Positions 1 through 14,300 of a stretch of 64,000 nucleotides of DNA are shown piece after piece (position 1 is the stretch's first letter; each line of letters begins with the position of its first letter). The stretch comes from Actinernus sp. WN-2022 (lineage: Eukaryota; Cnidaria; Anthozoa; Actiniaria; Actinernidae). Where the stretch lies: NCBI GenBank assembly GCA_030867875.1, contig JAOWCC010000019.1, positions 110,054,047 to 110,118,046 on the forward strand, in the 5' to 3' direction. The notes beneath the pieces were generated by a model. That model was given only the letters and a program-made list of their open reading frames with translations, made no database searches and was not told where the DNA came from. Made by a program: the position numbers and the translations under genes.

Positions 1-339
1 GTTCACTGCAATTGCCCTATATATCATTATGACGTCAAATCAAAACAATCTATTGTTTAAACACTAAGGATCATGGTCGTGGGAGGGGGACAAAACAGCA
101 ACAACACAAAGGAAATTGCTATCAAATGCATTTTGTAGAACGTAGAATAGCGGCAACAGCCACCGAATACGGTAAATATTGTAGGATAAACATTGATACA
201 GCTGATATCTGGAAACCAGACAACTCGAAGTTAAATTTTCCTCAGCAGAGCAGATTTAGTTCAAAATTCTATTGTTCATGTCGCTTCTGTCCCTCTCATA
301 AACAAGCCGTGACGTCATAATGATATAGGTCAATTGAAC
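1..339. repeat. Inverted-repeat element (MITE-like), cut by window start
   Basis: Bases 2-39 and 308-339 are imperfect reverse complements, sharing the core atcattatgacgtca and its complement. The inner 250 bases carry only a short chance reading frame. The left boundary may lie outside the window, so no target duplication can be assigned. Confidence 0.5.
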
Positions 340-930
340 TCTGGTATGATCAACAAGTTCACCGGTTGACCGAGTCAATTCCGAGTCAAGTCCAAGTCAC
401 TAATGACCGAGTCACTTGAATATCACTCATATTTCTTTGTTTTTCCCCTCCTTGCTTTTTCTACACTTCAGTTTGGAATTCTTCTCGTGCATGGTTGTTT
501 TCGTTTGCAAAGCCTTTCAAAGAGAATTCCAACAACTGTCGTTTGGTGAAGAAAAAGTCTGAAATCGCAAAGTTCTATGAATACACTACACATAATGTAG
601 GTTGATTATATAAAGTTGATTTTATATTTCTTTAGACACAAAAAGAACATTTTTGATCATCTGACTCGGACTTGACTCGGTCTACAGATTAACTCTATGA
701 TCAACTAAAAGTCGATTAAGGTATGCATTGCATGCACCATATATATTTAATCATTGAATGTATATGATGGCCATTTCCAGTATAATTCTCACCAAGATTC
801 ACTCTTTCAATATATTTCACTGTACCATATCATCTCCCTTTCTACAATCACTTTTTTTCTTGTGTCAAATTACAACACTGATCAGTGATCATTATAGAGT
901 GCATTTTCAATAAAAACAATTTCTCCACAG
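340..930. other. OSGEP intron sequence, no gene seen
   Basis: AT-rich intronic sequence upstream of the first visible OSGEP exon. Near 367-415 and 660-690 there are related stretches built from gactcgg/ccgagtc words in opposite orientation, so another decayed inverted-repeat element is possible. A pyrimidine tract and acceptor (ttctccacag) end it at 930. Confidence 0.4.
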
Positions 931-3900
931 TTATCAAATGACCCAAGCCCAGGATATAATATTGAAAAGATGGCAAAAAGGTATGTTTGAATTAAATAAA
1001 TAAAAAAGGTTACTGTTCATATCTTACCAAAAAAGAAGTATATCTGGACACTTCTTTTGTCACCCTTAATATGTAAAAGTTTGAACTAACTTACATGTAC
1101 AATGTAGGTGTTTATGTGAATGTGCTAAACAACTAACCATAGTTTATTGATTTTAGGGGGGAAAAGTTAATTGAGCTGCCATATACTGTAAAGGGAATGG
1201 ATGTATCATTTTCTGGTATCTTGTCTTACATTGAGGTCAGAAACAAACAAGGCGTATTAAAGTGTTGTTTTTCAAATCTGGAATTAAAATTGTTAACCTT
1301 ATTATGTATCAGTCTATTGATTTTTTAAAACATTTCTAGGACATGGCACATAAACTACTCAAGTCTGGGGAGTGTACACCTGAGGATTTGTGCTTTTCGC
1401 TGCAGGTATAGTATCAGTTATACATGTATGACGTTATACATGTATGACATAATCCATGCAAGGTTTTGTTACAACTTCAGCTGTAGAGACAATTTATAAA
1501 AGAAGAATTTCAAGTTTCCTACAAATGTTTCTCTTTTATAACATAACTCTGAATGGAGTCTGGCAATAGTTCTACTCATTTTGTTGCAAAGAAGGTTGTT
1601 GCTATAATGTCACCAATGCTCATAAAAAGATACATCCACCTCTTTGTATTAACCATCCTTTCTTTTAACAGGAAACAGTGTTTGCCATGTTAGTTGAAAC
1701 AACAGGTGACCAAGTAGCTTTTAATATAATCTTCCTCTTCACCTCCATTCGTCAGAGGCTCCATGTCCCACCCCTAATTGTAAAAACACCTATTCCTTTT
1801 AATTGTGTATTTGAAATAAGTATGTCCATCAAATAAAGGGGCGTTGTGTCATGGTGTTGTGCTTGTAATGGTGTCATTGTTTGGTACAGTGGCTGTTAAT
1901 TGTCTAGTTTAACAGTTCCAGGCCCTCTGAGATTGGAGAATAGGAAAACAAGAAGAGGAGGAGGACTAGTTTACTTTCATCCCCTTTAACAGTCTATTAA
2001 TAGGACGTTTTCATTATGGCATCATTTTACTACAACTACTAGAATCCTTTTCAAATTCTTTTTCTCATTCAAATGTGTCAACTCCTTTGCAATTGGGAAT
2101 TCCAAGACAATGGTCCAAATTAAAGGAACAAAAGAATCTGCGCAAAGAGTTGTGGTAGTTGTAGTATGTGATGCCATCATGCAAACGTCCTATTGCCTAA
2201 AACAGTCCAAGTCCCTTCCCTCAATGCTAATGTGTGAAATGATACATAATATTTATCTTGAAGACTAGATCTATATTGTACACACAGTTTGTTAGTCATT
2301 TTTGCACATTTGCTTTGATTTTAACCATCCAACATGTGTGTGAGGTTTGTCAGTTCATACGAAAATCACTGAAAATGACTGTCTTGTCCAGACTGCAAAA
2401 ATCAAGCCCTCTTACTGTGACACAGTCCCTTTGAACTTGTCCCTCCTTCCCCTCCTTCCCCTCTAACAAATCAGGCAAAGTTGTAAACATTCTGTTTGTA
2501 TTTTTTTTATAATTTCTAGAAAGAGCTATGGCTCATTGTGGATCCAGTGAAGTTCTTATTGTAGGCGGTGTTGGTTGTAAGTAACTAGTGAAATATCTTA
2601 ACAATAACATGAACAAAACCTCCAAAAAACAGCACTCATATTGTGGTTTTGAGCAGATCATTTCAAAAGTGAATAACGTTAAATGTAAATTTTTGTTGTA
2701 TCTGAGTTCATTTTCTCTCGTTTTCTCTTACAGGCAACAAACGACTTCAGGAGATGATGGGTACATAAGGACAGTCATGTTTGATAAACACTGACAGGTT
2801 TCGCATGATGTACAAAGTAGTACAGCACAGTAAATTTATAAACATTGCAACTTGATAAGATGTATTTACAGGACTATTAGGGTAGTCTGTTCCATAGCAC
2901 ACCAATTGCACAATATCTAAACCATTGTTTGAATTCAATTCAATTCAATTTCTATTTTGCTCTTTGATTTTTTGTTTTACAATAATAATACAGTTTAATA
3001 ATAACATAATATAGTTTGTCCACTATATAAGTGCCAACCTCTCCCTCCCTTCCCTCCCCTGCCACATTCTTTTGCACCGCACTGCAAGCTGTTCTCATAA
3101 ACCAACTGCCAATTAGACGTCTGAATCCAATAGCCGATAATGCCGTCCAGTGACGTCAAGGCGGATTAACAATTTAATTTATGCAAATAAACTGTCACAG
3201 CGGAGTTTATGCGTCACAAAAACAAAGCCATTGCTTGCTTTGAGAAATTATATGAGATTCTGCCAGTCAAAATAAAAGCCTTACATGTACCTACAGGACA
3301 GTTTACAGGACAGTCGGCCGGTTATTGTGCAGGACACTTTCAATCCATTTCCAGATGTTTTCCTTACGAATTCAAGGTCTTTGCCAAAGACAACCACTCC
3401 ACTGAAACTCGACGATCAACAATTGCGAGTCCAAAGTGAATCCTGCCATATTATTGGCTGATAATTATGCGAAATTATAGAATATGAACCAATCAAAGAT
3501 CACTACCAGGTTTTCTGGTAGTGACGTCACTGGATGGCATTATCGGCTATTGGATTCAGACGTCTCTCTCGGGAGCAATGAACCAGAGGAGCCGGCTGAA
3601 ATTCAGGCTAACTGCCAATGAGAACTGTAACTCCTGATTGAAAGGAAAAGGGAAGTACAATACTAAACAGGTTTGTCACATGTGTTTACAGGTATTATGG
3701 CAGCTGAAAGAGGTGCAAAACTTTATGCTACAGATGAGAGGTACATGTGTCAGAAAATGCATATGTACAATGTGTGTATCTGACTTCTCTCCTTTCTCTA
3801 TATTATACATACATTTCCTTTACATTTCCTGCAGCCTTAAATGTGTGATAACAGAAAGTCAGACCAATAGTACCATTTTACTGGTCTATATATTCATTAA

Positions 3901-5364
3901 TTGTTTATAAACACCTACCATATAGGATGCTGGGATTATTTGAGTCATTAACATTAGTGAAAATGTCACTACTTTATAATAACAAGGAAACACTATCCAT
4001 GTTGTTGGGTGATCTTCCATTCACACATACTCTGGCAGGAAGATATGTGTTTGATAAAGTACTAAGAAAACCATGGTTTGGGTTCAACTCAGTCATGTCG
4101 GCACTGATGCTATTCCAGCTAGGACTTGGATTAATGCACATGCATGTGTTGTAAACACCACCCTCTGTACTACTTACATGTGCTACCGACCTACTGCGTG
4201 AAGATTATACTACTATTGTACAGGAATGACTACTTACATGTGCTACCGACCTACTGCATGAAGATTATACTACTATTGTACAGGAATGACTACTCTGAAT
4301 TTCTAACGAGACCTGAAATGATCAAAGCCAGGTCCCAGCTAATCCACAGATCGAATTGGAATTTAGCGTGTTAGGTTTTGGGGAGCGAGGAAAACCGGAG
4401 AACCCGAAGAAAAACCCTCGGAACAAGGGTGAGATACCAACAAACTCAACTCACATATGGCGCAGCGTCCAGGAATCGAACCTGGGCCACAGAGGTGAAG
4501 CACTTAACCATTGCACCACCCCGGCTCCCCGTTACAGGGGGATTGTCTGCCCACACAACAGACTGGTATTCTGAGGTACTAACAATCACTCGTGATTGTA
4601 AACTGCACGGCAGCACATTGCACCACAATAGCAGTCTGTATCACAAAATAACCTTGTGAAGCGCATTTGAATATAATCATATAGAATTTGCACTATATAA
4701 ATGAATACTTTTTTTGCATGTGTTTCCGACCTACTGTGTTAATATTATACTATTGTTTGGTTTCTTTTGTAGATTCTGTATTGACAACGGGGCCATGATT
4801 GCACAGGCTGGCTGGGAGATGTTCAGATCAGGGACCATCACTCCATTAGAAGAGACCACGTGTACACAAAGGTAATAGGCCTGTAGGTTCTATCGACTCT
4901 TGTGACGTCTTGAACAGGTATCATTCATTTATGTCCCTTTTTATTATATGGTGTTTTACTGAAAAATAAACCACTCATAGAATTCATACGAACTTACATC
5001 CGGGTATTGAGTGGCTTATTTTCCATATCCTCACTTGTGAAAATATTGATTACGTCACGTTTGCCGCCTTTTGAACTACAAAGTTGGCGGTAGGTTTGTG
5101 AAAATCACAGGGTAAAATGAAAACTGCTGAATAAATGTTCGAAATAAAGTATTAATATAAAGTATTAGTTTGTAATCTACACCCCCCCCCCCCCCCCCCC
5201 CTTCCCTAACTGATATAGATAGATAGTTTCGTATGTTTCGTATGCTGTAAATATTCTCTGTAGTCGACCTTTGGTCATGCACTGAAGAGTGCAGGTTCGT
5301 CCTGTACGAAACAGAACTGTATGCATTAAACCAGAGTCAAAAGTGTAACCGTATCCAGTTATCC

Positions 5365-5395
<31 letters not shown>

Positions 5396-8300
5396 TGATT
5401 GATTGATTGATTGATTGCAATTGGTCAACTCCCTTCTTAATCCCGTTATCTTCGTGTTCAGAATAAGAGAATTCAGAAGGGCACTGGTGCAGCTCATTTG
5501 CAAGTGCTCACGTGACGGCCAGCAGCCTCGACTGCAGGCTGATATCGAAATGGCACTGTTCATGTGACCACCCACAGTTAAACTGGGTATTGTAGAACAT
5601 ACGCTATGTAAACAACTGAGAGACCATCACTTGATGAACACAACTGAGAGACCATCACTTGATGAACACGACTGAGAGACCATCACTTGATGAACACAAC
5701 TGAGAGACCATCACTTGATGAACACAACTGAGAGACCATCACTTGATGAACACGACTGAGAGACCATCACTTGATGATCACGACTGAGAGACCATCACTT
5801 GATGAACACGACTGAGAGACCATCACTTGACGAACACGACTGAGAGACCATCACTTGATGAACACAACTGAGAGACCATCACTTGATGAACACAACTGAG
5901 AGACCATCACTTGATGAACACGACTGAGAGACCATCACTTGATGATCACGACTGAGAGACCATCACTTGATGAACACGACTGAGAGACCATCACTTGATG
6001 AACACGACTGAGAGACCATCACTTGATGAACACAACTGAGAGACCATCACTTGATGAACACAACTGAGAGACCATCACTTGATGAACACGACTGAGAGAC
6101 CATCACTTGATGAACACGACTGAGAGACCATCACTTGATGAACACAACTGAGATACCATCACTTGATGAACACGACTGAGAGACCATCACTTGATGAACA
6201 CGACTGAGATGCCATCACTTGATGAACACGACTGAGAGACCATCACTTGATGAACACAACTATGACTTACTACGACTGGAAAAGTGTAAATATGGGAACA
6301 ACTCAGGGAAGTGTCAGCAGACCTTTTCTTTTCAGTTTATTTATCAACAATTTAGATATAACCTATGAAAGATCGACGTTAACTAAATATGCTGACGACT
6401 CTACAATTCTTGTCAAAGTTTTTAAGAATTGTAATGATACTACAGCAGAAGCTATAAGTCAATTTAAACATTGGTCTCATGTTAATGGAATGTCTTTTAA
6501 CACGTCAAAGTGCAAGGAACTTATTTTTATGAAGAAATTCTCGACGGGCACTTATCCGTGCGTGGACAATATTCCTCAATGTTCAACTCTTAAAATTTTA
6601 GGAGTTACATTTCAATCGAATTGTAGATTTTATGACCATGTGCGTACTAAACTTAATGAAGCCAATAAGTGTTTATATATTTTAAGATGTCTAAAGCAAG
6701 AAGGTTATAGTCAGAAAGAAATCGATCATCTTTTTACATCTGTAGTACTCACTAAAGTTAACTATGGTTTACCAGTTTATGCTGCTTCTCCGCCTGAACT
6801 TAATACTATCCAAGCTTTTTTAACTCGATGTCATAAACGTAGATACATATCCTCTCATGTAAATATAACTTCCCTTTTGGAAACCACTGATCGCTCTATA
6901 TGTAAAAAGATCAGGAAAATTAATTCTCATCCACTTAGTAAGTTGTTGCCTCGCATCAAGGACTCAACTTTAAGACTACGGAGACAAGGAAGCTTATGGC
7001 CAAGGATAAATACGGAACGTTTTAAAAATAGTTTTATAAATAGGTGTGTTTTTAAATATATCTTAGATTTTTAAAATTGTATTATTAATTAATTCTTAGA
7101 TTTTGTATGTAGATATCAGATTGTCCTTTTATCATAACATTGTAACTATTGGTATGTAATTTATCATTAGTAATAAAGACATATTATTATTATTACTGAA
7201 AGAACATCACTTGAAGCATTGTTCTCCCGCATAATTATACTCAGAGAAAATGGAGCCTTGTGCTACCCACTCCACAGGGTTACCACAGGGTTACCACAGG
7301 CTTACCACAGGCTGCTAGTATATTTTAGTGTCCACTTTGTCCATTTTAGACTCCACTTTGGGGAGCCAGGGTGGCGCAGTGGTTAAGCGCTTCGCCTCTC
7401 ACCTCTTGGCTCAGGTTCGATTCTTGGACGGGGCCCATATGTGAGTTGAGTTTGTTGGTATCTCTCCTTTGCTCCGAGGGTTTTTCTCCGGGTTCTCCGG
7501 TTTTCCTCCCTCCACAAAAACCAACACGCTAAATTCCAATTCGATCTGTGGATTAGCCGGGGCCTGGCTTTGATCAGTTCCCATGGTTGTTTCAGGTCTC
7601 GTTAGAAATTCAGAGTGTCTGGATTTTGGTCAGAGCTACTCTGCCGGACATCAAAGTAGTATAGAGGGTGGGGGCACCGGACCATTTTCCATCATATGGT
7701 TTCTGATCTCATACCCCCACCCTATTATTTATCGATCGTATTTTTTATTCTTCTCAAGGTCAAGGTCAAGGTCGAATTCTCCATAACCGGTTTAACCAGT
7801 TCAATCTTTGGATGTCAAATTCTTGGAAATCTCCATAACTGGTTTCAATCTTTGGATGTCTAAAGGCTTGATCTATAGTGATGTGTACGTATATTTTCGA
7901 AATGTGTTTGAACCAGCCGATTGATGGTTCTTCTCTTCGTTCTTCTCATACTATAGTATTCAACTTTTCATAGTTGCATTCTAGGCTATCCATTCTAATG
8001 GCTTCATTGCCTTGCCTGCTATCCGCTATTGCCATATATTGGCTTCTGCGAGTTTCTTCTATAGTATTTTCCTTTCTTTCTATTTCATAGTGCGTTCGAG
8101 GTATCTTGCATCTTCTCTATGTAATGGATGCTGGTGCATGGTACTCTATATTTAATATCTAATATAGTAGTATAGGATGAACTGTAATTCAGAAATCCAT
8201 GATGAGATGAAAGACTTTGGAGAGTTGTGTCCTTTCTGCAATGAGCGATTGATAGATTACGTACGTGAGAAAGAGAGTGAGTCGTGTTGTGGCAATACAG

Positions 8301-11300
8301 AGATAATTAATGATAATGGTATGTATGTTTGCCAAAGCTGTGGTGTAGTTCATTCGTATGGTTTGGTGAATGGATATATCGATTACTACGAAAATAGGTA
8401 TCGAATGAGACGTAAGTCTATCTACCATAGGAAATACCATATTGATAATATATTCATTGCGAAATTTGATTTGCGATATGATGAGTACATTGATATTCGT
8501 CGGTTGTTCAATAAATTCGAAAGTGCTATTAATGTTATATTGAAAGGGAAGAGGTATCCAATACTAGATTTCGTATTCTATAAGTTGTTCGAAATGAAAT
8601 TTCGCGAATCTGGAATCAATAACTATCACATTCATATGCAAAAGTGTACTAGGTATATATCGAAGATTACTGTTAAACGATATGTGAGGATATGGAAGAA
8701 GATTTGTGATATGAATGAATGGTTATACATAGAGACTCATAATGGTGTTTTCGTAAGAAGTGAAGATAATTGATATGGCAATGATCAACTAGTTGCGTAC
8801 TTCTTATTGTATCTCTCTCTGAATCTATCAACTAGTGGACATAGGTCACTAACTTGATCATCCAACCAGTTCAACTCTAATGTAAATCTTTCGATGTCGA
8901 GTTCTTCTCCACGCAGGTATGCCCTTATTTTATTCAAGATCTTCTGATATGATGTGTACGCAAATTTGCTCATTTCTGTTTTCCTATTGTAGTTTTTCAT
9001 TTTTAGTAGTCCTTGGAGCAATAGTCCAGATCCCGATATTGTACCAAGAATGATTGGATTTAGTGTTATAGACCCAATGATTACGCCTGTACTTGTGAGA
9101 CCAATTGACGATAAGTGTAGAATTGTATTAACCTTCTTGAATCGTTTGTATGCTTGCTTGTGGTAGAAGCATTTTTTGTGGTAGTGAGAATACAGGTTTT
9201 TTAGCATTTCGACATCTGCTTCACTCAAGTCCTTGTCTATATGATTGAAGTTGAATATGTCTACTTTCAACGTCTTTGCCATATAGCTATACGTTACATA
9301 AATTGTTGATACATCTGTTTGTATTCGTCGTCGTCAATCAAGCCATCGTTAGAAAGCTTATTGAGTATCTCGACGGCTTCGTTAGAAAGTTCGATACTAT
9401 TGTTTCCAGCGTTTTTCGATGCTATTATTAACTCTAGTCTTTCACATAGCTCATTCGGGTTGTTGTAGTACTTTATTCGACTTTTGTTACAAACACCTGA
9501 TTTTTTCATTCCTAAACCGATCTTACCACTTTTGGATGTATATGGAGATATGCCAGACAGTTCAATCAGCTTGTTGAATATCGTTTGTGCATTATCAGTG
9601 TACAGTCTTCTAGGATTATACCGTTTCATTAGCAACTCAATAAATGAATGATCGACCTTATGGCTTAGTACCTTCTTACCACTACCATTGTAAGCCTCTA
9701 ATCTCATCTCTAATAGTTTGGCTGGATCGATATATAAGTTTCCAAATGTATAGTCGGATCCTATTTTTAGACCTGTGCCACTCGTTTTCTTAGTCTTGGA
9801 TGACTTTGGCGTTTCTATGACGTCCTCATCTGGTATGAATACGACTTCCTTTTTTGGTATTTTTAGTCTTTGTACTTCCTTTAGGTACTTGTTTGCTGCT
9901 AATTTTTGATTTCCTAGTATTGTTATCATCGTTGGTGATTTAGACGCTTTGATTTGGTTGTTCAGTGTTGTTATGGTATTTCTTATTAAGGATTCCGAAG
10001 GTATATCCGTTAAGCTCGGGTCGAACCCTAGTTTTTTTAGTCGATTTGATTCTCGTACTCCGAAAATTGGTTTCGCACCACCAATGGCTCCTTCGTCGTT
10101 CTCTTCATCATCCTCGTAATGCGATGGCAGTTTACCAATCCATGATTCTAAGCCTTTAGTAGATCCTTGTGTTGATATGGCTTCACTTAATGTATCGATT
10201 GCTCCAGTGATGTTCTCTTGGTTTTCCTGTAGCTGTTCAATCATCTCATCTTGTTTCTTATCGGCTGCTTTCTGCGCCTTTTCGACTGAAGCCGTTACGG
10301 GTTGATATAGCTTTTCGCTAGCCAGCTTTAATGATTGGTCACCTAATTTCTTATCGAGTAATCGTCGTTTTAAGATTTGCCTATTTTTCAAGAATGTATC
10401 GATTAAGTTTGCTCTTTCTTCTACTGTTTTAATAGTTCTGAACGACATACGTATACATATTAGTTATATAATCCTTTACTCTAACTTAACGTGACTTTTC
10501 GAAATCGTACGTAAGCCACGCAAAAGCCATCGAAGTCTCGTTCTCTAACTACGTATTAGGCACATATAACCCATCGAAGTTCTTTCTATACATCTCAGGA
10601 ATATGCTTAGAAGTCTTATCCAACACCATGAAATCGAATGGTTCTATCGTAGCTTCTCGATATATGTCTTCAAATTGCTTCCGACTTATGTTTTTACAGT
10701 TATCGTCAGCAATATGTCTAATATCCTTATTATCTAATCCACCAAATAGAACGAAGCACTTAGTATTGCGTCGAATGTATTTTGGCACGTCGTAATAGCT
10801 TTGACATAAGTAAATGCAGTTACAGTTCTTATTTCTAGATAGCGAAAAGTATTCCTTAACGTTGTTCATATTTTTATTGTCGATCTTAATATCATCGAAT
10901 ACGATAACCTTATTAGTGTCATCATCTAAATCTTCAACTGGTATGATGTCTTCTGGATTGCATAATTCGACATTACACGCATCGTCGTCGTCATCTAATT
11001 CCTCGTTAATGATATCGTGAAATTCTTTTATCATTTCGTACTTATCCTGATGAGGATTTAATGTATGTATCTTACAAGAATCGTATTTCATCCATTTTAA
11101 GAGCATATTGGTAAGCAGATTCGTTTTACCTTGACCCGTACTACCAACTAGCATAAAATGGCAATCAGGAAGCAAGAAGTGATGTTTTGGTTTTTGACTT
11201 ATTTTTTCAGTATCGTCAAAGTTGATTATATTCATCTACTATAATGTACGTATACAATATAGATGAGTTTTACGAAATTTGGAACACTTCGAAATGGAAG

Positions 11301-14300
11301 CCGTGATGAGTGCATGCATGAGCAAACGCCATTAAGAATAGTTAGTATTGGTATGAAAGAAATTTCAATCTTATGGCTTCAACGCGATACAGATTGGATG
11401 GATATACCCAATTACGAAATACAGATAACACCTAAAGGTACGAATATGATGAGACTATCATGTCGCCTATACATCTCAAACGACACGGGAGGAGGTAATT
11501 TTTGGTTCCGGTGGGTTCTATTAACACCAACAGCAATTGCAGGCCACCACTTACAAACGATTATAGGCGTAAGTAACTTACCAGATGCAGCAATTGGCTT
11601 GAGAACCAGATGTGCATTTGCCTCACAACCACCAAGAGATCCAGAGACATTAGTTTGCGTTTCAGATGTCTCTTTTCATGAGAATTTTGGTAACGGCATC
11701 CTACACACATATAAGCTGCAGTGTAAAATCACCGATACAGGAATCCTGGTATTGAATAGGTTATACAATGGCACTAATGCAACGTGGAATGGATACGTGA
11801 AATCATCAATAATGGTTGAGGAAATCACAGGGATTACTAAAAAAGTTGCTCAAAATGGAATCAACGAATACGCATCAAACTAATGTAATCATATAATATA
11901 ATGAGTTACTCAATATTCGGAACGCTTTACAATGGTATGATAGAGCAAAAGGAAGGTAAGCGCGGACCAAAAGGTGATAAAGGCGATATTGGAATGACAG
12001 GACCAAAAGGAAGTATGGGAGCACAGGGAGCGTTAGGTCAACGTGGTTTAACAGGAAATCAAGGCGCGATAGGATCGAAAGGTAACGAAGGTGATGCTGG
12101 TATTCAAGGCATTCGAGGACTAGAAGGCAATAAAGGCGATATTGGAATAACAGGACCAAAAGGAAGTATGGGAGCACAGGGAGCATTAGGTCCACGTGGT
12201 TTAACAGGAAATCAAGGCGCGATAGGATCGAAAGGTAACAAAGGTGATACTGGTATTCAAGGTATTCAAGGCATTCAAGGACCAAATGGCGATAAAGGCG
12301 ATATTGGAATAACAGGACCAAAAGGAAGTATGGGAGCACAGGGAGCATTAGGTCAACGTGGTTTAACAGGAAATCAAGGCGCGATAGGATCGAAAGGTAA
12401 CAAAGGTGATACAGGTATTCAAGGTATTCAAGGACCAAAAGGCGATAAAGGCGATATTGGAATAACAGGACCAAAAGGAAGTATGGGAGCACAGGGAGCA
12501 TTAGGTCCACGTGGTTCGATAGGAAATCAAGGCGCGATAGGATCGAAAGGCAACAAAGGCGATAAGGGCGATAAAGGTGACACTGGCACTCGAGGGCCTG
12601 GGCCTGGTGTTATGCATAGTAGTTTAACATTTAATTGTGGAAATTTTCTTATGGATCCTGGTAATTGGGCATCATCAAGTAGTGTAAGCTCATTTGTGAT
12701 CATTAAAGATGCATACTCTATGAATATCACTCCAGAACATCAAGGTTTTAGGATCCTAGAGACCTTTAAACCAAACTCAACAGAAACGTTGACTATGAAT
12801 ATACCAAAAAATGATAATACGACTTTAGGGTTAAAAGGCAACGGCACCTATACAGTTCGGGTTGAAGCTTATGCAAACAACATTGGATCCATAATACTAA
12901 GCTCTTTATCGATTGAAGAGAATCTAAGTTTCATCTCAAACACGATAAAAAGTGGAAGGATAGGATCTACAAACACTGCTTTCCAAGAGCTAAGCATAAC
13001 GACATCTGCCAATGATATAGGCAAACTATCATTTACATTGAGTCATAATCAGTCAACCAATCAGCTAATAACTATCTATGTCGCAATCATTGCTGGGGCA
13101 TTAGATGCAAATACTTTTGTGAATCCTACTGTCTTCGATGATAATGAGTACATTATTGAACAAAGAGTGCAAGAAGTGGTTCCTATTAGGACAGTCGCTT
13201 ATATAGCAAAGGAAATTTCGAATTTATGGAGTCATGCAGACATGGAGTGGGGAGACATACCACATTTCTCCATCACGATATCTCCCAAGGAAGTAATGAA
13301 TTTAATTCGATTATCGTGTACGATTTACCTTGGATGTGACGCTGGAGGAGCTAATGTGTGGTTTCGATGGGTCGTAACTACAGGTCAAGGATTACTGGCT
13401 TATGTCAGTACGAATTCATTACCAAATAATATCCTTCAAACCCGTAACAGAGCTAGCTTTGGCTCGCAATTAGCCATCAATCCAGAAACTCTTGCCTGCG
13501 TGTCCCATACTGGGTTCCACGTCCCATTTGATAAAACCCCACATACATATAAATTACAGATAAAAGTGAAAGACACAGGAACCGTTACAATCAATAGAAT
13601 ATACAACAATGGAAACGCTAAGTGGAATAGTTACGTTACCTCGAGTATGATTTTGGAAGAAGTCTCAGGGATCGTGAGGAGTTTCGCTAGTAATGGGGAT
13701 GTGATATGTTCATCAGAATAATCTAACCAAACTGTATAATGCAAACTACGTTATTCTTTGATAGTAAGAAAGGATCTGGTTCATCTGAAAACTTCACGAC
13801 ATACTTCAATCCTCCATTGGAGCTAGATATTATGAAAAACTATCAAATCTCGTTAATCAATGCATCTATGTGGTACTCTTGGTACAACATAACGAGTGCA
13901 AATAACAAGTTCAAATACTACAATGGTACAGCTTGGAAGACGATAACATTATCGCCAGGAGCATACAACGTAATCGACATAAATGACACTATGAAGCACC
14001 ATATGAAGCAAAATAGCGATTGGGATGCTGCTAACAGTAAGTACTATGTCGATATTAAACCTAATTACAACACACTAAAGTCTATGATTGAGCTACGAAA
14101 TGGTTACAAAGTGGATTTCACTATTGACGAATCTTTTAGGAAGATTCTCGGTTTCGAATCTAAGATAATACAAGGCAATGGATTCCATGATAGCAATAAG
14201 ATCGTACAGATCACGGAGGTCGATACTATTCAAGTACACTGTGATTTAGTGACAGATTCTTACATAAATGGTAGTACGAGTTCGGTCATATACTCATTCG

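Larger units (their letters stand above)
7655..8143 (+). repeat. Polinton 1 left terminal inverted repeat (489 bp)
   Basis: Matches the reverse complement of 23777-24265 without visible indels; similarity stops after gcatggta at 8143. It contains a terminal hairpin (7665-7723), three overlapping TCAAGGTC words, and an internal direct repeat around tctccataac-ggtt and caatctttggatgtc. Confidence 0.95.

Noticed and set aside
5600..6260. CRISPR-like regular repeats
   Set aside because: Units are contiguous 28-bp tandem repeats without unique spacers, in animal DNA: a minisatellite.
7583..7786. 67-codon frame across the SINE and left TIR
   Set aside because: Crosses the Polinton insertion boundary; chance frame. 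Its mirror at 24134-24406 is also chance.
11875..12510. Long minus-strand frame (211 codons) opposite the collagen-like gene
   Set aside because: Its repeats mirror the Gly-X-Y coding repeats exactly; it is a shadow of a periodic sequence with no independent support.
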